64,000 bases of DNA, taken from Sipunculus nudus (Eukaryota; Annelida; Sipuncula; Golfingiida; Sipunculidae). The notes under the pieces are model-generated. The model was given only the letters and a program-made list of their open reading frames with translations. It did no database searches and was not told the origin of the DNA. How positions within the stretch are numbered: the stretch's first letter is position 1; each line of letters starts with the position of its first letter. Location: assembly GCA_026874595.1 (NCBI GenBank), contig CM049317.1, forward strand, positions 70,949,618-71,013,617. Direction: 5' to 3'. The position numbers were made by a program, and so were the translations under genes. Shown piece after piece: positions 51,101-63,080 of this stretch.

Positions 51101-51948
51101 AATATTTTAATGTCACTACGGATATGCCTTTTGAACTCTTCAATTAAAATTAGTTGTTTGAGTTTTTCAAACTCCTGACCAATTTTCATAGACTGACACC
51201 ATCTATTAAATGCACTTTCTTTGTCTCTAGCATATTCAACATGAGTTTGATTTTCTCTTTTTGTGGCATTCCTTAATTTTAAGCGATACGCTTCGGAGAC
51301 TAATTCATAGGCTCTCAGAATGACCTCTTTTACAGTGTCGTAATCCCTGCATTGTTCGTCTGTGAGCGCAGTGTAAACGTCCTGTGCGCGACCAACCAGA
51401 ACGCTTTGTAATAACAGGGTCCACTGGTCTTTAGGCCAAGCCATTAAAGTGGCCACCCGTTCAAAATAACTGAAATAACGCTCTACTTCATTTTCATTGA
51501 AGGGAGGTACTTTTGTCGAATTTCTGAATAGGAATTCAGACGGCTCATGTGCTTTACAATTTCGAGGATTTTGTAACTCTAACTCTTTCAACTTAATTTG
51601 CGTTTCTCTTTCGATTTCACATTTACAGATTTCTGTTTCAACTTGAGCTTCATATTTCAATTTAAGTTCATACTTCCTCAATTCTAGTTCTATCGGGTCA
51701 ATAGCTGTTGCCCCAAGAGGTTCCTTAATAGGTTTTTCCTCCAAATCAGATTCCTCTTTACTATCTACATCACCATATAATGATTTCTTAAGTACATTTC
51801 TTAAACCCTCTACAGTGTATACCTCCATGATGTCAATATTTAAATGTAGAGCAATAATTTCAAGTTCATTTTTCTTTAACGTATACAATAAGCTCCTATT
51901 TTCTCTTAATTGTGGTATAATTTCATTTGGTTTAAATTCCGTACCCAT
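51082..51948 (-). pseudogene. gag: gag, N-terminal and capsid part
   Basis: 288 codons from ATG. Charged N-terminal part with a likely coiled coil (KYEAQVETEICKCEIERE region), then a capsid-like region (VERYFSYFERVATLMAWPKD, VSEAYRLKLRNATK, HVEYARDKESAFNRWCQS) of the type found in Ty3/gypsy gag and related to SCAN domains. The frame breaks near 51100 in a T-run, and the remainder of gag continues in another frame. Structural protein of the retroelement particle; here inactive. Confidence 0.75.
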
Positions 51949-52084
51949 ATTTGCAAAGTATCAAGATAACGTGTCTGAGAAATATACGAGTTAAATTGTA
52001 GTTAAATACTAGTTCAATAACTAGAATTATAGAGACCACTGTGAAATTTACCATCCAAATATACCCGTTATTACGAAATACAGG

Positions 52085-52102
52085 GTCTCGTCGCGGTCGC
52101 CA
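52085..52102 (-). other. Primer-binding site
   Basis: Three bases inside the 5' LTR the - strand reads TGGCGACCGCGACGAGAC, complementary to a tRNA 3' end with CCA. It resembles an Arg tRNA terminus, but the tRNA is not verified. Confidence 0.6.
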
Positions 52103-52105
52103 TTA

Positions 52106-52836
52106 TGTTACGGTCCCTTTTCACACCAAACAACTCAGGCCGAACCGTAACACATATGCTCAGACACGTTCTCTTCAAATGAATACGTAACCAAAATATG
52201 GGTGCAAAAACAGGGCTATATTCATATATTACAATATTTACATTCGTACACAAATAATATAATAGTCAATACATAAAGTTATATAACAAAGTCTCTGAAG
52301 AAAAACTGAGTCTCTAAATAACGAACTGCAACGAAATACTTAACTGAATCCGGTATACGAGAAACTGAAGTCCATCTTCAACACATAGTTTGGGCACACA
52401 CAAAACTGAAGTCCTGTATTAATCCATGTGGCACCAGAAAACATAAAGTCTCTCCTCTTACAACATAATAAAGTTCATAGCGTGGTTCATGGCATTCCGT
52501 GGGCTTGGGGACCAAGAGCCCACGGTCACGGTCCCCGGGGAGAACAGTAACGTGGCGTAGCAAAATCAATAGTCCCGCCTCGTACTGCAGGCGAGTTCGT
52601 TTTATTGGCTTTCAACAATGGGTGGAAACCGCAGAAGTTTGTGCTTTTACTTGAGAGAAACGACAGCGCCGTCAGAACTGCAAAACCAGTACTGAATGGT
52701 CCCAGAATAGTGTTTATGTTTCTCAAAGCGCGTCAGTAGTCACTGATAGCGGGGTGGATCCATACGCGTGGAAACGGGGGCGGCCACACCACTTCGTGGC
52801 GCCATCCTCCGATGTCCGGGTGACGTCAATGCAACA
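52106..52836 (-). repeat. 5' LTR of the retrotransposon
   Basis: 731 bp. Matches the left LTR with about a dozen substitutions by eye, one 3-nt difference, and an extra segment of about 115 nt (about 52318-52435) that the left LTR lacks. Confidence 0.85.
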
Positions 52837-53499
52837 ATATATACATATATACATGAGAGAGAGAGCCTTTACGGTAAAATAAAGCCGACATTCATTAGAT
52901 AATGAGAGGAATGTGAATCTTTTGGGTTCTCAAATCACATTATATGTGCTCGCTGAAATAAAGCTTCACTTTTAAGAAATGTATACGTTCTTTCCTTGTG
53001 ATTGCAGTTAGTGTACTTAGGAATACATAAACTCTTTTCAAATTTCTCAACGGGGATTATATATCATTAGAATTTATTATGTAAGCGCATTATGTTTTAA
53101 CGATATTGGGTCCAAATAATATGATTTCGTTTACTATCTGGCATAATGTTTACGTTTTTCAACATTCCTTCCATGCATATATACACTTAACAAAGTAATG
53201 GGATATAAAATAAAATATATGGATAATCTTGTTTTCATCTAATTTCAAAGTGCGATCAGGTGCTGAGAGTATATTTGTAATAATGGGGTTGGGTTCTTAT
53301 ATTTTTTTATTCTATGAAAAGTAAATGTTCAGTATACAACTATTTACTTTAAACGTTTATAGGTGAGGGTTTCAAATGGTAGCAGTTTGGTGTAGAACTG
53401 AATATAATGAAACCCGCTTTACTAAATGTTTTATGAAGATGTGTACCTGTCTTGGAGCCGGTATATTGGGAAATCATGGAAACTAAAACATCAGACACT

Positions 53500-54173
53500 G
53501 AAAAAATTTCTCTTAGTAAAGGCGTCATTCATGTCTACTTAAACTTCAAGGTTCAAATCTGTCAGTCTGAGCGAGACACGAACGGCGGTACAATCAAGAG
53601 AGGTGACAGATAAGTACATGGACTTATTTATCCATCTGTTTGAAGGGATGAAGGGACCTAGTTAGTTCAGTGGTAAACATCTCACCTCTCTAAGCTGACG
53701 ATCCCTTCATACCTATGAAAGAGGGTTGTAATCGCACCTTCAAGGTCGGTGGTCTCGCCAGGGTCCTCCGGTTACCTTCACCTCTTTATATTACCTTGCG
53801 GAGACATTTGAACTTAGGGTAAATTATGATACCTATTTGGGCAATCAATGTAAATTAACTAAGTTTATGTAAAATAACTAAGTTTAAATTGTCTATATTG
53901 TTTTATCTATCTGCCTTTACCGAGTTGACTATATCTTGGTCGACATGGTTAATTTTTTACATTTGTTTTATTTTAAAAACAAATACGGTTGCAGTACAAC
54001 AGCATCTCTTTACTAGTTATTACAAAGAGTGGACAACTCTATAGAGAGTGTAACGCACAGTGTGGTCTTACGTTATCTGTCTGTGATTAGCTGTACTAGT
54101 AGCAGAATAAGATGATGTTGTGTGTAGACTTGACACAGGGGAACTTACATTGAAGATAGCTTATGACATCTGC
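53500..54173 (+). pseudogene. C2: degenerate C-type NTF2-like copy
   Basis: Exon 3 remnant 53500-53609 is open (EKISLSKGVIHVYLNFKVQ ... TNGGTIKRGD), but its donor is AT instead of GT. The exon 4 remnant (about 54120-54173) keeps DTGELTLKIAYDIC, the family DGxxKVAYDLWS pattern, then reads past the expected end. A deletion of about 290 nt relative to C1 removed the intron 3 end and the acceptor. Confidence 0.6.
53655..53775 (+). mobile_element. tRNA-like SINE remnant (second family), fuller copy
   Basis: GGGACCTAGTTAGTTCAGTGG (A-box-like), TAAACATCTCACCTCTCTAAG, and the B-box-like GGGTTGTAATCGCACC about 45 nt later. It adjoins C2 exon 3; block 1 has the truncated copy at 10318. Confidence 0.45.
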
Positions 54174-55053
54174 TGTTACGGACAAAAAAGAAATCACCCT
54201 CAATTAAAACGTTCATATAGAACAGTCTAGCTTCTTAGTAATGCGATGTTAGATTAGAAGTTATGATGTAATAATGGAATACACATGATAAAAACTTCTA
54301 CATATTGCATTGTGCTGTAAATGTTTAGCCGGTTTATCTGACCTATCCATATTAGTATGAATATAATCGATAAAAGAAATGTTTGACATGTAAATGTCAG
54401 TATGTTCCCTATATAATTAACCATCTAAGCCACCTGCATCGTTAGCTATTAAAACCTGATTAATAACACGCAAGCATGGCTCTGCCTGTTTCATTATTAC
54501 TAATTTAAAAAATGAAAGCTGGATTACCACCTGCTACGCAAACTAATTTGAGCTTGACATGTAAATTCTAGATAAATAAGGAATTCCAATTCAAAATCCC
54601 AAGATATAAAACAAATATGTATAAGCAAATTACATGAATCAAGTAAATCATGCAATATAACTTATTTCTAAAATAAACACTACCGTTTACCATTTTGATA
54701 CATTAAAAGTCCAAGTTTTTATTATTCTAAATATTCTTATTGTTCGGCGTTATTCTTCCATATCTATTTGACCTGTAAAGTCTTTGCTAATTGTTTTATT
54801 TTCAACCGTCTTTTGTTATTTTACTGGCTTCCCGAGATTATAACAAGTATATATATACTGTCGACTAATATACAAATAAACGCGGGAAAATACAGGATTG
54901 ATTCCTGCTATAAGAGCATAAGAACATAAGATTCCTACATAAGAAAACTTGGCTGCTAACCATTAGCTTAATTATGAAAAAATATGAAGTAAATTGCTAA
55001 AACTGATTATATAGAGAGAGAATTAATGCTAAATAATTAAATTCCGACATAAT

Positions 55054-55061
55054 TATAAATA
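55054..55061 (+). promoter_or_regulatory. TATA box of B3 (TATAAATA)
   Basis: 51 bp before the ATG at 55105, exactly as in B1 and B2, though B3 has lost exons 2-4. Confidence 0.6.
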
Positions 55062-55104
55062 CAATTACGTATCTTCCTTATTGCACACATTATTAGTAAT
55101 CAGC

Positions 55105-55195
55105 ATGGCCTATCATCCGATGCGATGCATGTTTGTGAACGCTCTATTGCATATATTGGTCAAACATGCGGTTTGTCTTGATTCAAAAACTTTAG
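55105..55195 (+). pseudogene. B3: orphan signal-peptide exon
   Basis: Exon 1 is open (MAYHPMRCMFVNALLHILVK) and keeps its donor (TTTAG|GTACG). Relative to block 1, about 1.58 kb (12211-13786, which in B1 holds exons 2 and 3) is deleted at about 55302, where unit D begins. No downstream B exon remains. Confidence 0.75.
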
Positions 55196-55305
55196 GTACG
55201 CAGGTTGTTTTCCTAATTCCTAATTTATTAAATTGTTAAATTTGTTTAGGTGATATATATTTTTATAATTATGGTTAGTATAATTCACTAACGAGCACGC
55301 TTAAA

Positions 55306-57958
55306 TAACCTAAATTTAAACCATAAATAAAAATGGAAGTGGAAAATAAATAAAAAAATTGTTGAGTATTACATTCCAATTAGCCGTAGTCCACTAGGAA
55401 AAGACTGTAAGAAGATAATTTTAGATTTTCCGTTTTATGTCCCTGCTATGGCTAAGTACCTTGGTCATCTATGTGTCAGCGAAGACAGGCTATGGTCTCG
55501 AAATGTTATTGTGATTTGCCATGTTGTTCTACGACGGGCATGTTTTGAACAGCAAAATATTCGGACCCTATATGATTATTCACAAATGGTGTGTTTGAGC
55601 AAGTGTTAAAAAAAGAAGAGTACGATATTTACACGTTTAACGATTGAGTTATTCAAAGGCTCGCCTGAAAACAATCAATTTAGTATGCTCACCTTCATTA
55701 GCAAGGAAACACCACTAGACTATATTGTCAGTATACTGTTGCATTATTTCCACATGTCAGTAAAATTTAGGTATATCTTTGAAATTGGAGATATACGACA
55801 ACAGAAAAAAAGTTCCATGATAATATATTTCAAGAACTCCTTAAAAGACGTGTACTTATGACAGAATATCGGGTTTTAAAGGTTGCGTTTCAGCTTTATG
55901 TTTTTTTGAGTAGAAGATGAAACACTGACTGGAACATACTACCTGAAAGTGTGACTGTTCTTTATTTCCAGAAAATGACAACCCATTTCAAATATTTTTA
56001 AGAATATCTGCAATCAAAAGGGACTTAAACTTTTGATATTCCATTCAATTGGTTAAATAATTCATGGTATCACATATGACAGCTGGGAAACACTTTGACA
56101 CAAGCGTGTTAGCGGAGCTATAATACCGGCACGCAGCTAGGCACTTATATTCGTATACCAGTCGACACATGAAGAGTGAACCCGATTAGTTATCAGATGA
56201 GAAATCGATTCGTGATGTCTTAGTTTTATTAAGCATCGTCATTTGAATGCTCGTGGAATGTACTTTAATATGAGGAGTAGTAAAACACAATTTTTATTCA
56301 ACTGAGCTGATTGATATGAAGGATTATTAATTAAGAATAATGTTCATCTGTTAGGCAAGAGATGTACAATGAACCACGGGATAATTATAAATCAAAAAGC
56401 TAATTAGACGAATGCAAGGCTGTGAGTTACTCTGGTATATAGGACCACAGAGCGTCAAATGCTAGTGGGATGATGATAGGGAGGGCCGCAGGGCCAGTCA
56501 ATTAACTGATCCTGTAACTGTTTGATTCACTTTATTGCCTTATTAAAAAAATATATAGGAGACTACATAGGAACATATGACAACATGAAACTTAACAGAG
56601 ATTGCGTTCTCGGGTTACATGTTACAGTAAGTGATTCCAGATACGACATGAAACAGTTTAATAATTCGTTAGATGGGGGTATCAGGGATTATGGTTGTAC
56701 CTCCAGACAGCACGCTACGTCTTAATACCTGCATTAAAGTGTTCACAACACTCACTTCAGACAAACACCTGTGTGCTACAGTAGGAGAACTCTATAGGAG
56801 AAACTATCTCTTAGTTCGGCGAAGGCTATTATTTTGAGACATGTTGAAAATTTAGACCTATAGATTTAAGTTGTCGTCGATACGCCCCTTATCTACAGAC
56901 ACCGGGTCTTGCGTTGTTCTGTGTTTTCTTCTTCTTCATTTGTTAATTTACTTTATCTATGAAGCAATTCGCAAACCATGGTGGAACCCATCTGCTGTCA
57001 GTCAAGTGGCAAATACATGTTATGAATTGTTGACAAAACTGTAAGGGTTCTTATCAAATAATATTTTTATTGCAATAAACGTATCTATGACACAGTCCTC
57101 TGTATAGCACTTACTTTCACGTCCGGTTGCAGCGCTCTGCCGCTAGCACTCAGGGCCGAACACTCGCTGTTCACAGCACGTCTCTCATCAACCAATCATA
57201 TTCACAGGCGGGAATCACACCATTATTGAATCCTGACGTAGACTCAGAACAATCTTAAATTTTCATATCACTTATAACATACAGTCATTCACACTCTGGG
57301 TAATACTTATTAACAGATTGTTTAATGTCAACGTGCAGAAATCTGTGACCTTTCTCCCTCCTTTGAGCTGAGCTAATATTCGTAGACTTTTACTGAATTG
57401 ATCTCTAAAGCAGGGTTGCAGGAACACAGACCGTCACGAACTGTTTATAATCTACATGTATTGACGGGAGGTCACATTTGTATTAAGATTTTCATCTTTA
57501 TAGCTCACAGTATCAAACAGTCCAGGTATAATCTGTAGACAACCAACATGTAGTCCTCCCTACAGGTACGAACCCCCCCCCCCCCCGCAACCACCTCCCC
57601 ATCCCATATACGACTGGCATCAGATGCATTTCTAAGGATTGGCTATGATTTAGAGTTAAAAAAGATTTTAATTTTTGTCTAGGTCCTTTTTCCGTGTTCT
57701 TGGCTCTTTTGAGTGTTGACTGGAAAGTATAACTGATATCTGCACTCGATGTATTTCAAATTCCCATCTTTCATCATGGCGCATACTTCTAGTTAGATAA
57801 ACCTTTTTTTCATATTGATCCTATCGAAATTTGCCAAAGGGAGGACTGTGTTTTTGCAGTTTCCCGGATTCAAGCTTGATTCTTATACAGGTGGTTCTCT
57901 TGATGCAATAATATATTCACACACACATATATATATTGTTATATATTCTTATTTGTAG
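55306..57958. other. 5' part of unit D2
   Basis: Near-copy of 13787-16387, including the upstream block (56065-56170) and a poly(C) tract of 14 (57573-57586). No coding region supported. Confidence 0.5.
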
Positions 57959-58605
57959 AAAAAAAAATAAAAAAAAAAGAAAGAAAGGGACAAGGCGTTC
58001 TCTGATCATTTCGCTGCAAATGCTTTGGGGTGGCTGGATCAAAAATTTTATATTCAGGATGTGTTTTTCAGGCAAGAACGGTGGACACTCATTTGAGATA
58101 CAGGTAACAAATCCTATGGTCACTGTGGCGATGTAATGGGTCTTACAAAATAATGAAAAGGAAGGCTTAATAGATGTTGTAACCGGCACAGGTCACTCAA
58201 AGGTTTATGCAAGTTTTAAAAGCGTCTTTCATTATACTAAAAAAGGCAATCGAGCAAAACCAGAGCAGGGCAAGTAAGGACAACTTTTTATTTAATTCCT
58301 TTTTGAACCACTTCTGTCAAATTTGAAAAAAAATATAAAAATGTTGAGCTTCCCTTTTGGGTTTTTTATAATTTTACTGATTGGGTAAACACATTTTGTT
58401 TCCAAGATGACGCACGAAAAACGTATAATAATAGTAAAATTAAAACAGTTTTCACTGCACGCCCTATTCATGCGAAATAAAAATCAGATTGGTTCAATTA
58501 GGAAGTGGCGCGTAACTTTTTGGCATTTTCATTTTTTTTTTTCTTAGTAAAGGACCCTTCAGATAAACAGTGAAAAGTGGCATATAAATGATGGAGCCTT
58601 GTATG
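57959..58605 (+). pseudogene. D2: degenerate NTF2-like gene copy (exons 2-4)
   Basis: Exon 2 57959-58103, exon 3 about 58140-58273, exon 4 remnant 58548-58605. It carries the same defects as D1: out-of-phase A-rich start, TGA near the exon 2 end, missing intron 2 acceptor, stops in exon 4. The gene was therefore dead before the block duplicated. Confidence 0.72.
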
Positions 58606-58812
58606 AAACAGACGAGTTCACCCTGAACAGTTGGAATTCTTATTAAATTATTCATTTTAATAATTTCAAAGGCATTCACCATAAATGTTATCGAAATGCA
58701 GGAGATATATTTTCTCTTTTGTGTCTCACTACTACATATACCCGGGCTAAAACAATACAGATTACTGTCAGCAGAGGAAACACAGGCTGCCATATTCGCA
58801 AGTGCAGACATA

Positions 58813-59480
58813 CGACTTTAACCGTTTTTATTATAAAGAATATGGATTTAATTGTCTTGAGTGAAAGTGACGACCCATTCTACGCCATTCCAAGTCTTGC
58901 AGCTGCACGCATGCATCGCCAATCACCACGTGTACCCGTACTGGTTTTGGGCAGCTATAACAGATTACTTCCGAGTGATACTAGAGAATAAGGTTGCTGA
59001 AGTTCCTTAATCTAAGCTTGCGATTGTCTAGTCAGGGTTCTATTGAATAGTCGTAACAATTTATATTGCAGAACATATCCAACTGGTAACCAATTTGAAT
59101 CTTGAAGATATGGGGTCAGGTGCTCATACAGTAACCCCCAGATCAGTTTGGTAGCACGTTCAGATTTTAATAGTCCTGACAATTCTGACCCTAATATACC
59201 ATGCTGGAGAGAACTGGAGTAGTCGAGTCGTGACATAACTAGTGCATGCACCAGAGACCTAGCCGTGTCCCTTGATATGTATGATCATATCTGACTGATA
59301 TTCTGTAGGGAATAAATGACAAGATGGGAAAACTGATGTAACGTAGTCATCCATACGCATTGCACAATCAAATGTCCAAAAAAAAAAGGTTTGCACGGAA
59401 TGCCTAATGTGGGCCTAAACGTGAAATGTGATCTGAACTTCAGGGAATGTCCTCTTCCAGTTGATTTGGTAATTATTGGA
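58813..59480 (-). mobile_element. LINE fragment (CR1/L2-like), copy 2
   Basis: Copy of the 17240-17900 fragment. Frame 59012-59251 holds ALVMSRLDYSSSL and LTPYLQDSNWLPV; the frame 59285-59518 extends it 5' (VWMTTLHQFSHLV, YSLQNISQI). Confidence 0.65.
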
Positions 59481-60311
59481 CATTTTTTTTGGTAATCCCT
59501 GGTTATGTTATCCTTCAAGTACTAGCTCGGTTACACAGACAGTGTAAACAGCAGTTAAAACCATATTTCACATAAAGCCATTACCATCAGAGTCATTACT
59601 AATGATGTAGTCGGGAGGGTCTTGGCTTTACAGACTACCATTAAGATATCACAATTTAATATTTGACCATAACGAGGCTTTGGATCTGAAATAAGATCCA
59701 ACATTTTACACCTCGTTTATGAACTGGCAACGAATCAGCACTTTCCAGATGTTCACTTGAAATAGCTTTATGCCTAACATAAACCACAATGGATACTTGA
59801 CTAGATGAAGTCGGTCACTAACTTGTTTAGAGACTAAAAATTACTGTTAACAAAAGCACTGCCCCCACGTACCCAACCATTTACCTTTGTGTTAGTTTGT
59901 TAATTAATTCCTTATTTCTTCTCTTGAAACAGACATATACATGAAAACAAACGGACAGTATGCTTCGTTTGAAAAAAAACAATTATTCTAACTTTTTAGA
60001 TAGAGTAATGTTTGCTTTAATTGGAAGACATTGGATGAAACATATCAGCTTTTCATACAGAATGAATTGTGATCCAGAATAATTAAGAGCAATATGTTTA
60101 ACAAGATGGCGAGAATTAGACAAAATACAACTAGTCTGAACCCATCTATACATTAATGATACGTTGATATTCAACTGTTAAGTTACCCGAAACAGTGTAA
60201 TCAGATCAGTTCTTTTTTATAAGTGAATAAACATAATGGTTCACAAATTCAAATATGAAAATCTCTTTGAAATGGAAATATATTTTCCTGTATACCCTAT
60301 TACAATGTTTG

Positions 60312-60682
60312 ACATTTCATGAATATTATTATACAGGAACAGGCAATGGCGCCATGATAGAGCAAGGCAAGTAAGAGAAAATTATGACTTGGACATATTT
60401 CATCTCACTATTTTCATTGCCAGTTGTGAACAAGCAAATTATTTTTTTCTAGATTTATCTCTTTGCCTTGTCGTAATGTGGATAAACTTAAAAAAAAGAA
60501 AGTACTCTGTAAAGTTAGGAATGACTACTTTGCTCCAAAACTTCGGTAAGATTGACTCAACCAGAAAAGTTACATAATATTACATTATGTCATGTTTTTT
60601 TAGGGACACATGTATCTGGGTGAGCGACGGTGGATCAGATGGACGGTGGGAAGTGGCATATGACTTGTGGAGCATCTCCTAA
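60312..60682 (+). pseudogene. A4: last two exons of an A-type NTF2-like gene inside unit D2
   Basis: The 3' part of exon 3 (about 60312-60370) reads FHEYYYTGTGNGAMIEQGK with donor GTAAGA. Exon 4 (60604-60682), after TTTTTAG, reads DTCIWVSDGGSDGRWEVAYD, then LWSIS and TAA. Both align closely with A1. Exons 1 and 2 and the start of exon 3 are gone; upstream sequence (59750-60290) matches the 5' part of unit A1 (about 1700-2280). D1 lacks this whole stretch of about 940 bp. Confidence 0.7.
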
Positions 60683-61259
60683 ACCTTTCGGGGGAACCGT
60701 TAACGATTGGAGTTAAGCACCAAATGATTAAGTTCAATCAGTTTAAAAGGAGTTCAACACCAAACGACTAAGTCCAATCAGTTCAAAGGGATGAAGTCCA
60801 ACTTTAATGTATACTTAAACTGTTATCCAGTTTACATTTCCAGGGATACATGGTTCTGTTTTGTGTAATTTTATTTAAGAACTGAAATAAAATCAGTCTA
60901 TAAAAAAACTCTTGCAACTCATTTAACATCCTGTTTTACGTCCTTCTTGTTACGAACAACACGTTTATCTGTATACCCAATCAGCCGGTACGGCCGAAGT
61001 TAAAGTTGTGTTGTTTGTTTTTAACGTATTCCTTCTGTTAAATTTACCTGGATTAAGAATGTTATCCATATCACAATTTAATCAGTATACCCTTATTTAA
61101 TTGCGGAGCTATCTTGAAGATTTCACCAAAATCGGTTGAAAATGTTCTGAGTAATGTAGCTAGTGACAAACAAACATATCAACGCCCACAAAAACATAAC
61201 TCCCACCGCTTGGTGGAGGTAATAAACAGGTATAGTAAAATATATTTGCGGACTAAACC

Positions 61260-62005
61260 CCGGCATACAACTTAATTCAACTGGGCTCGACCGAACAGGT
61301 TTTCTCAAGTGTTCAACAGTTTCTCCCAGTTTCTGATCCTGCAGACTGACGGCAACTTGGATGCATACACATATAACCACCCGACTCAACTCAACAGGAT
61401 CGACGGCCGAGGAGGTACAAGTTTGTGGTATATGAAAATAAAGTCATTGATACATGTCATTTTATTTATCAGTGTACACTGTGTATATCTATATCACGCC
61501 CTTGCAATTTTTTCCATATAATAGCTAAATCCTTCTTATTTGATATACCGTAAATTAAGTCTAAACAATATCATTCGTTGTACATTGATATCGATTTATA
61601 TCTACAATGTAGTATTTTTATTTTATACTGTCATTGTTTCCGGGATACTGGCTTTATAGAACTATTCATATTTAATGTACGCACAATGCTAATGTAAAGT
61701 AATATTGTCTTTCTCTGCACCACATGATATTGGCCCAGAAGATCGCATGGCCGAGGTCCTAATGTGGTCTGAGACATAGCTGTGATTAGTTGCTGACTGC
61801 GGTTCTGAACAACGAGACTCAACTGGACGCGAGGTTTTTTTTCTGATACTGCCAAAAACAAGAATCTGACATTGAATGGTGCCAACTGTGGTTGTGGCGC
61901 GTCGTTTTCACACATACACGTTGCAACGCGACTCAATTCACCTCAAGTATAAAATATTTTGGCCTGTTGAGTTTAGTCGGGTCGCAAAGTGCATGTGGGC
62001 CTTAA
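61260..62005. mobile_element. MITE-like element, D2 copy
   Basis: Copy of 18745-19495 with the same two-part structure. Ends CCCCGGCATACAAC and GTCGCAAAGTGCATG. Confidence 0.4.
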
Positions 62006-62515
62006 AAGTTACTACTGAACAATTTGACATAAATGAGCACTCGAAGCACAGGCAAAGTTGCGAAAACCTGAATGAAACTTTTCTTTTGAACTGTCCATGC
62101 TACGTCTGCACGTGAAAAGCTACTCATATGGGGAGACAATTTATGTGTACCGTAAAACATGTAGAAGTCAATTTGTAATGAAATAACAAACATTCTGTTG
62201 TTATATTTATGGATTATTAATTTTATCCCTCAGAAATGCACCCTAACTTGAAGGAATATATTTCATTGATTTTTGCATATTAAGTTTATCCTGCACAACA
62301 AATCCATGATACTTCAAAGGCAGAACTTGATACCCACTACTAGTTTTAATGACATTATAAAAACGTGAGCACATCATGTTACAATTTAAGTAGATTCAAT
62401 GAATATGAAAATAACTATATATACTCAACGGAAATAATAAGATTGTATTGCTAGGTGTGTTTGAAAGTGTTACTCCCTTAGAAAAAAATTAAAACTACAT
62501 CCACCAACAAAAATG

Positions 62516-63080
62516 TATAGAAGACCCCTTTGGTTACCTGGCTTCACAAACATAATGATTTTGAATCCAACGCCAATTCTTTCCTCATGCCCTCCGACTT
62601 TTTGTCCAATTCACCAGATGCATTGCTCGGTCTCGAAGTGCTTCTTGTAGTTACACTATTTATGATTTTGATTCTTGGTGCATGTGCTCATTATTTTCAA
62701 ATCAGAGTTTCGGTTATTGTGGCTCAGAATGTTTAGGGTCATATTTTTTTTTGTCATGACATGAAGATACAGTTTTTCAAAACTATGCTTATCCCAATTT
62801 GCAACTGAAGGACATTTGAAACTGAATAAAATTTGTTTAATTCATTAAATCTACCAGGTGACTTTAGTTACTTACTTTGGGAATCGCAAACATTTATTTA
62901 GTGAATATCTAAAGCAAACTGATCATTGAAATATTCTGAAAAAAGGGATCTTGTAATCTTCTGAAATACAGAGCGGAGTTGGCTTACTCTGTCATGAAAA
63001 GCCTGTTGTGCACATCTGGTGTCTTCACGGTGCCTTTCCTGTTATTGGGTACGGCCCCACTGTGAGTTCCTTATTCAAAA
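62516..63080 (+). repeat. Conserved 3' block of the duplication unit (D2 copy)
   Basis: Begins AGAAGACCCCTTTGGTTACC. The frame ends GACAHYFQIR, but the stop that ends it in D1 is lost through a short deletion and the frame runs on. Confidence 0.45.

Larger units (their letters stand above)
46280..52836 (-). mobile_element. LTR retrotransposon, Ty3/gypsy-like with Gmr1-type domain order
   Basis: About 6.56 kb bounded by two LTRs that start TGTT and end AACA. On the - strand the order is gag, protease, integrase, reverse transcriptase, RNase H. Integrase lies before RT, as in copia elements, but the RT, RNase H and gag are Ty3/gypsy in type; this combination defines the Gmr1 clade (general knowledge). 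A TGG-starting primer-binding site adjoins the 5' LTR and a polypurine tract adjoins the 3' LTR. It sits in a TA/GA microsatellite, with ATAT directly outside both ends, so the target duplication is ambiguous. Several frameshifts and stops make it inactive. Confidence 0.88.
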
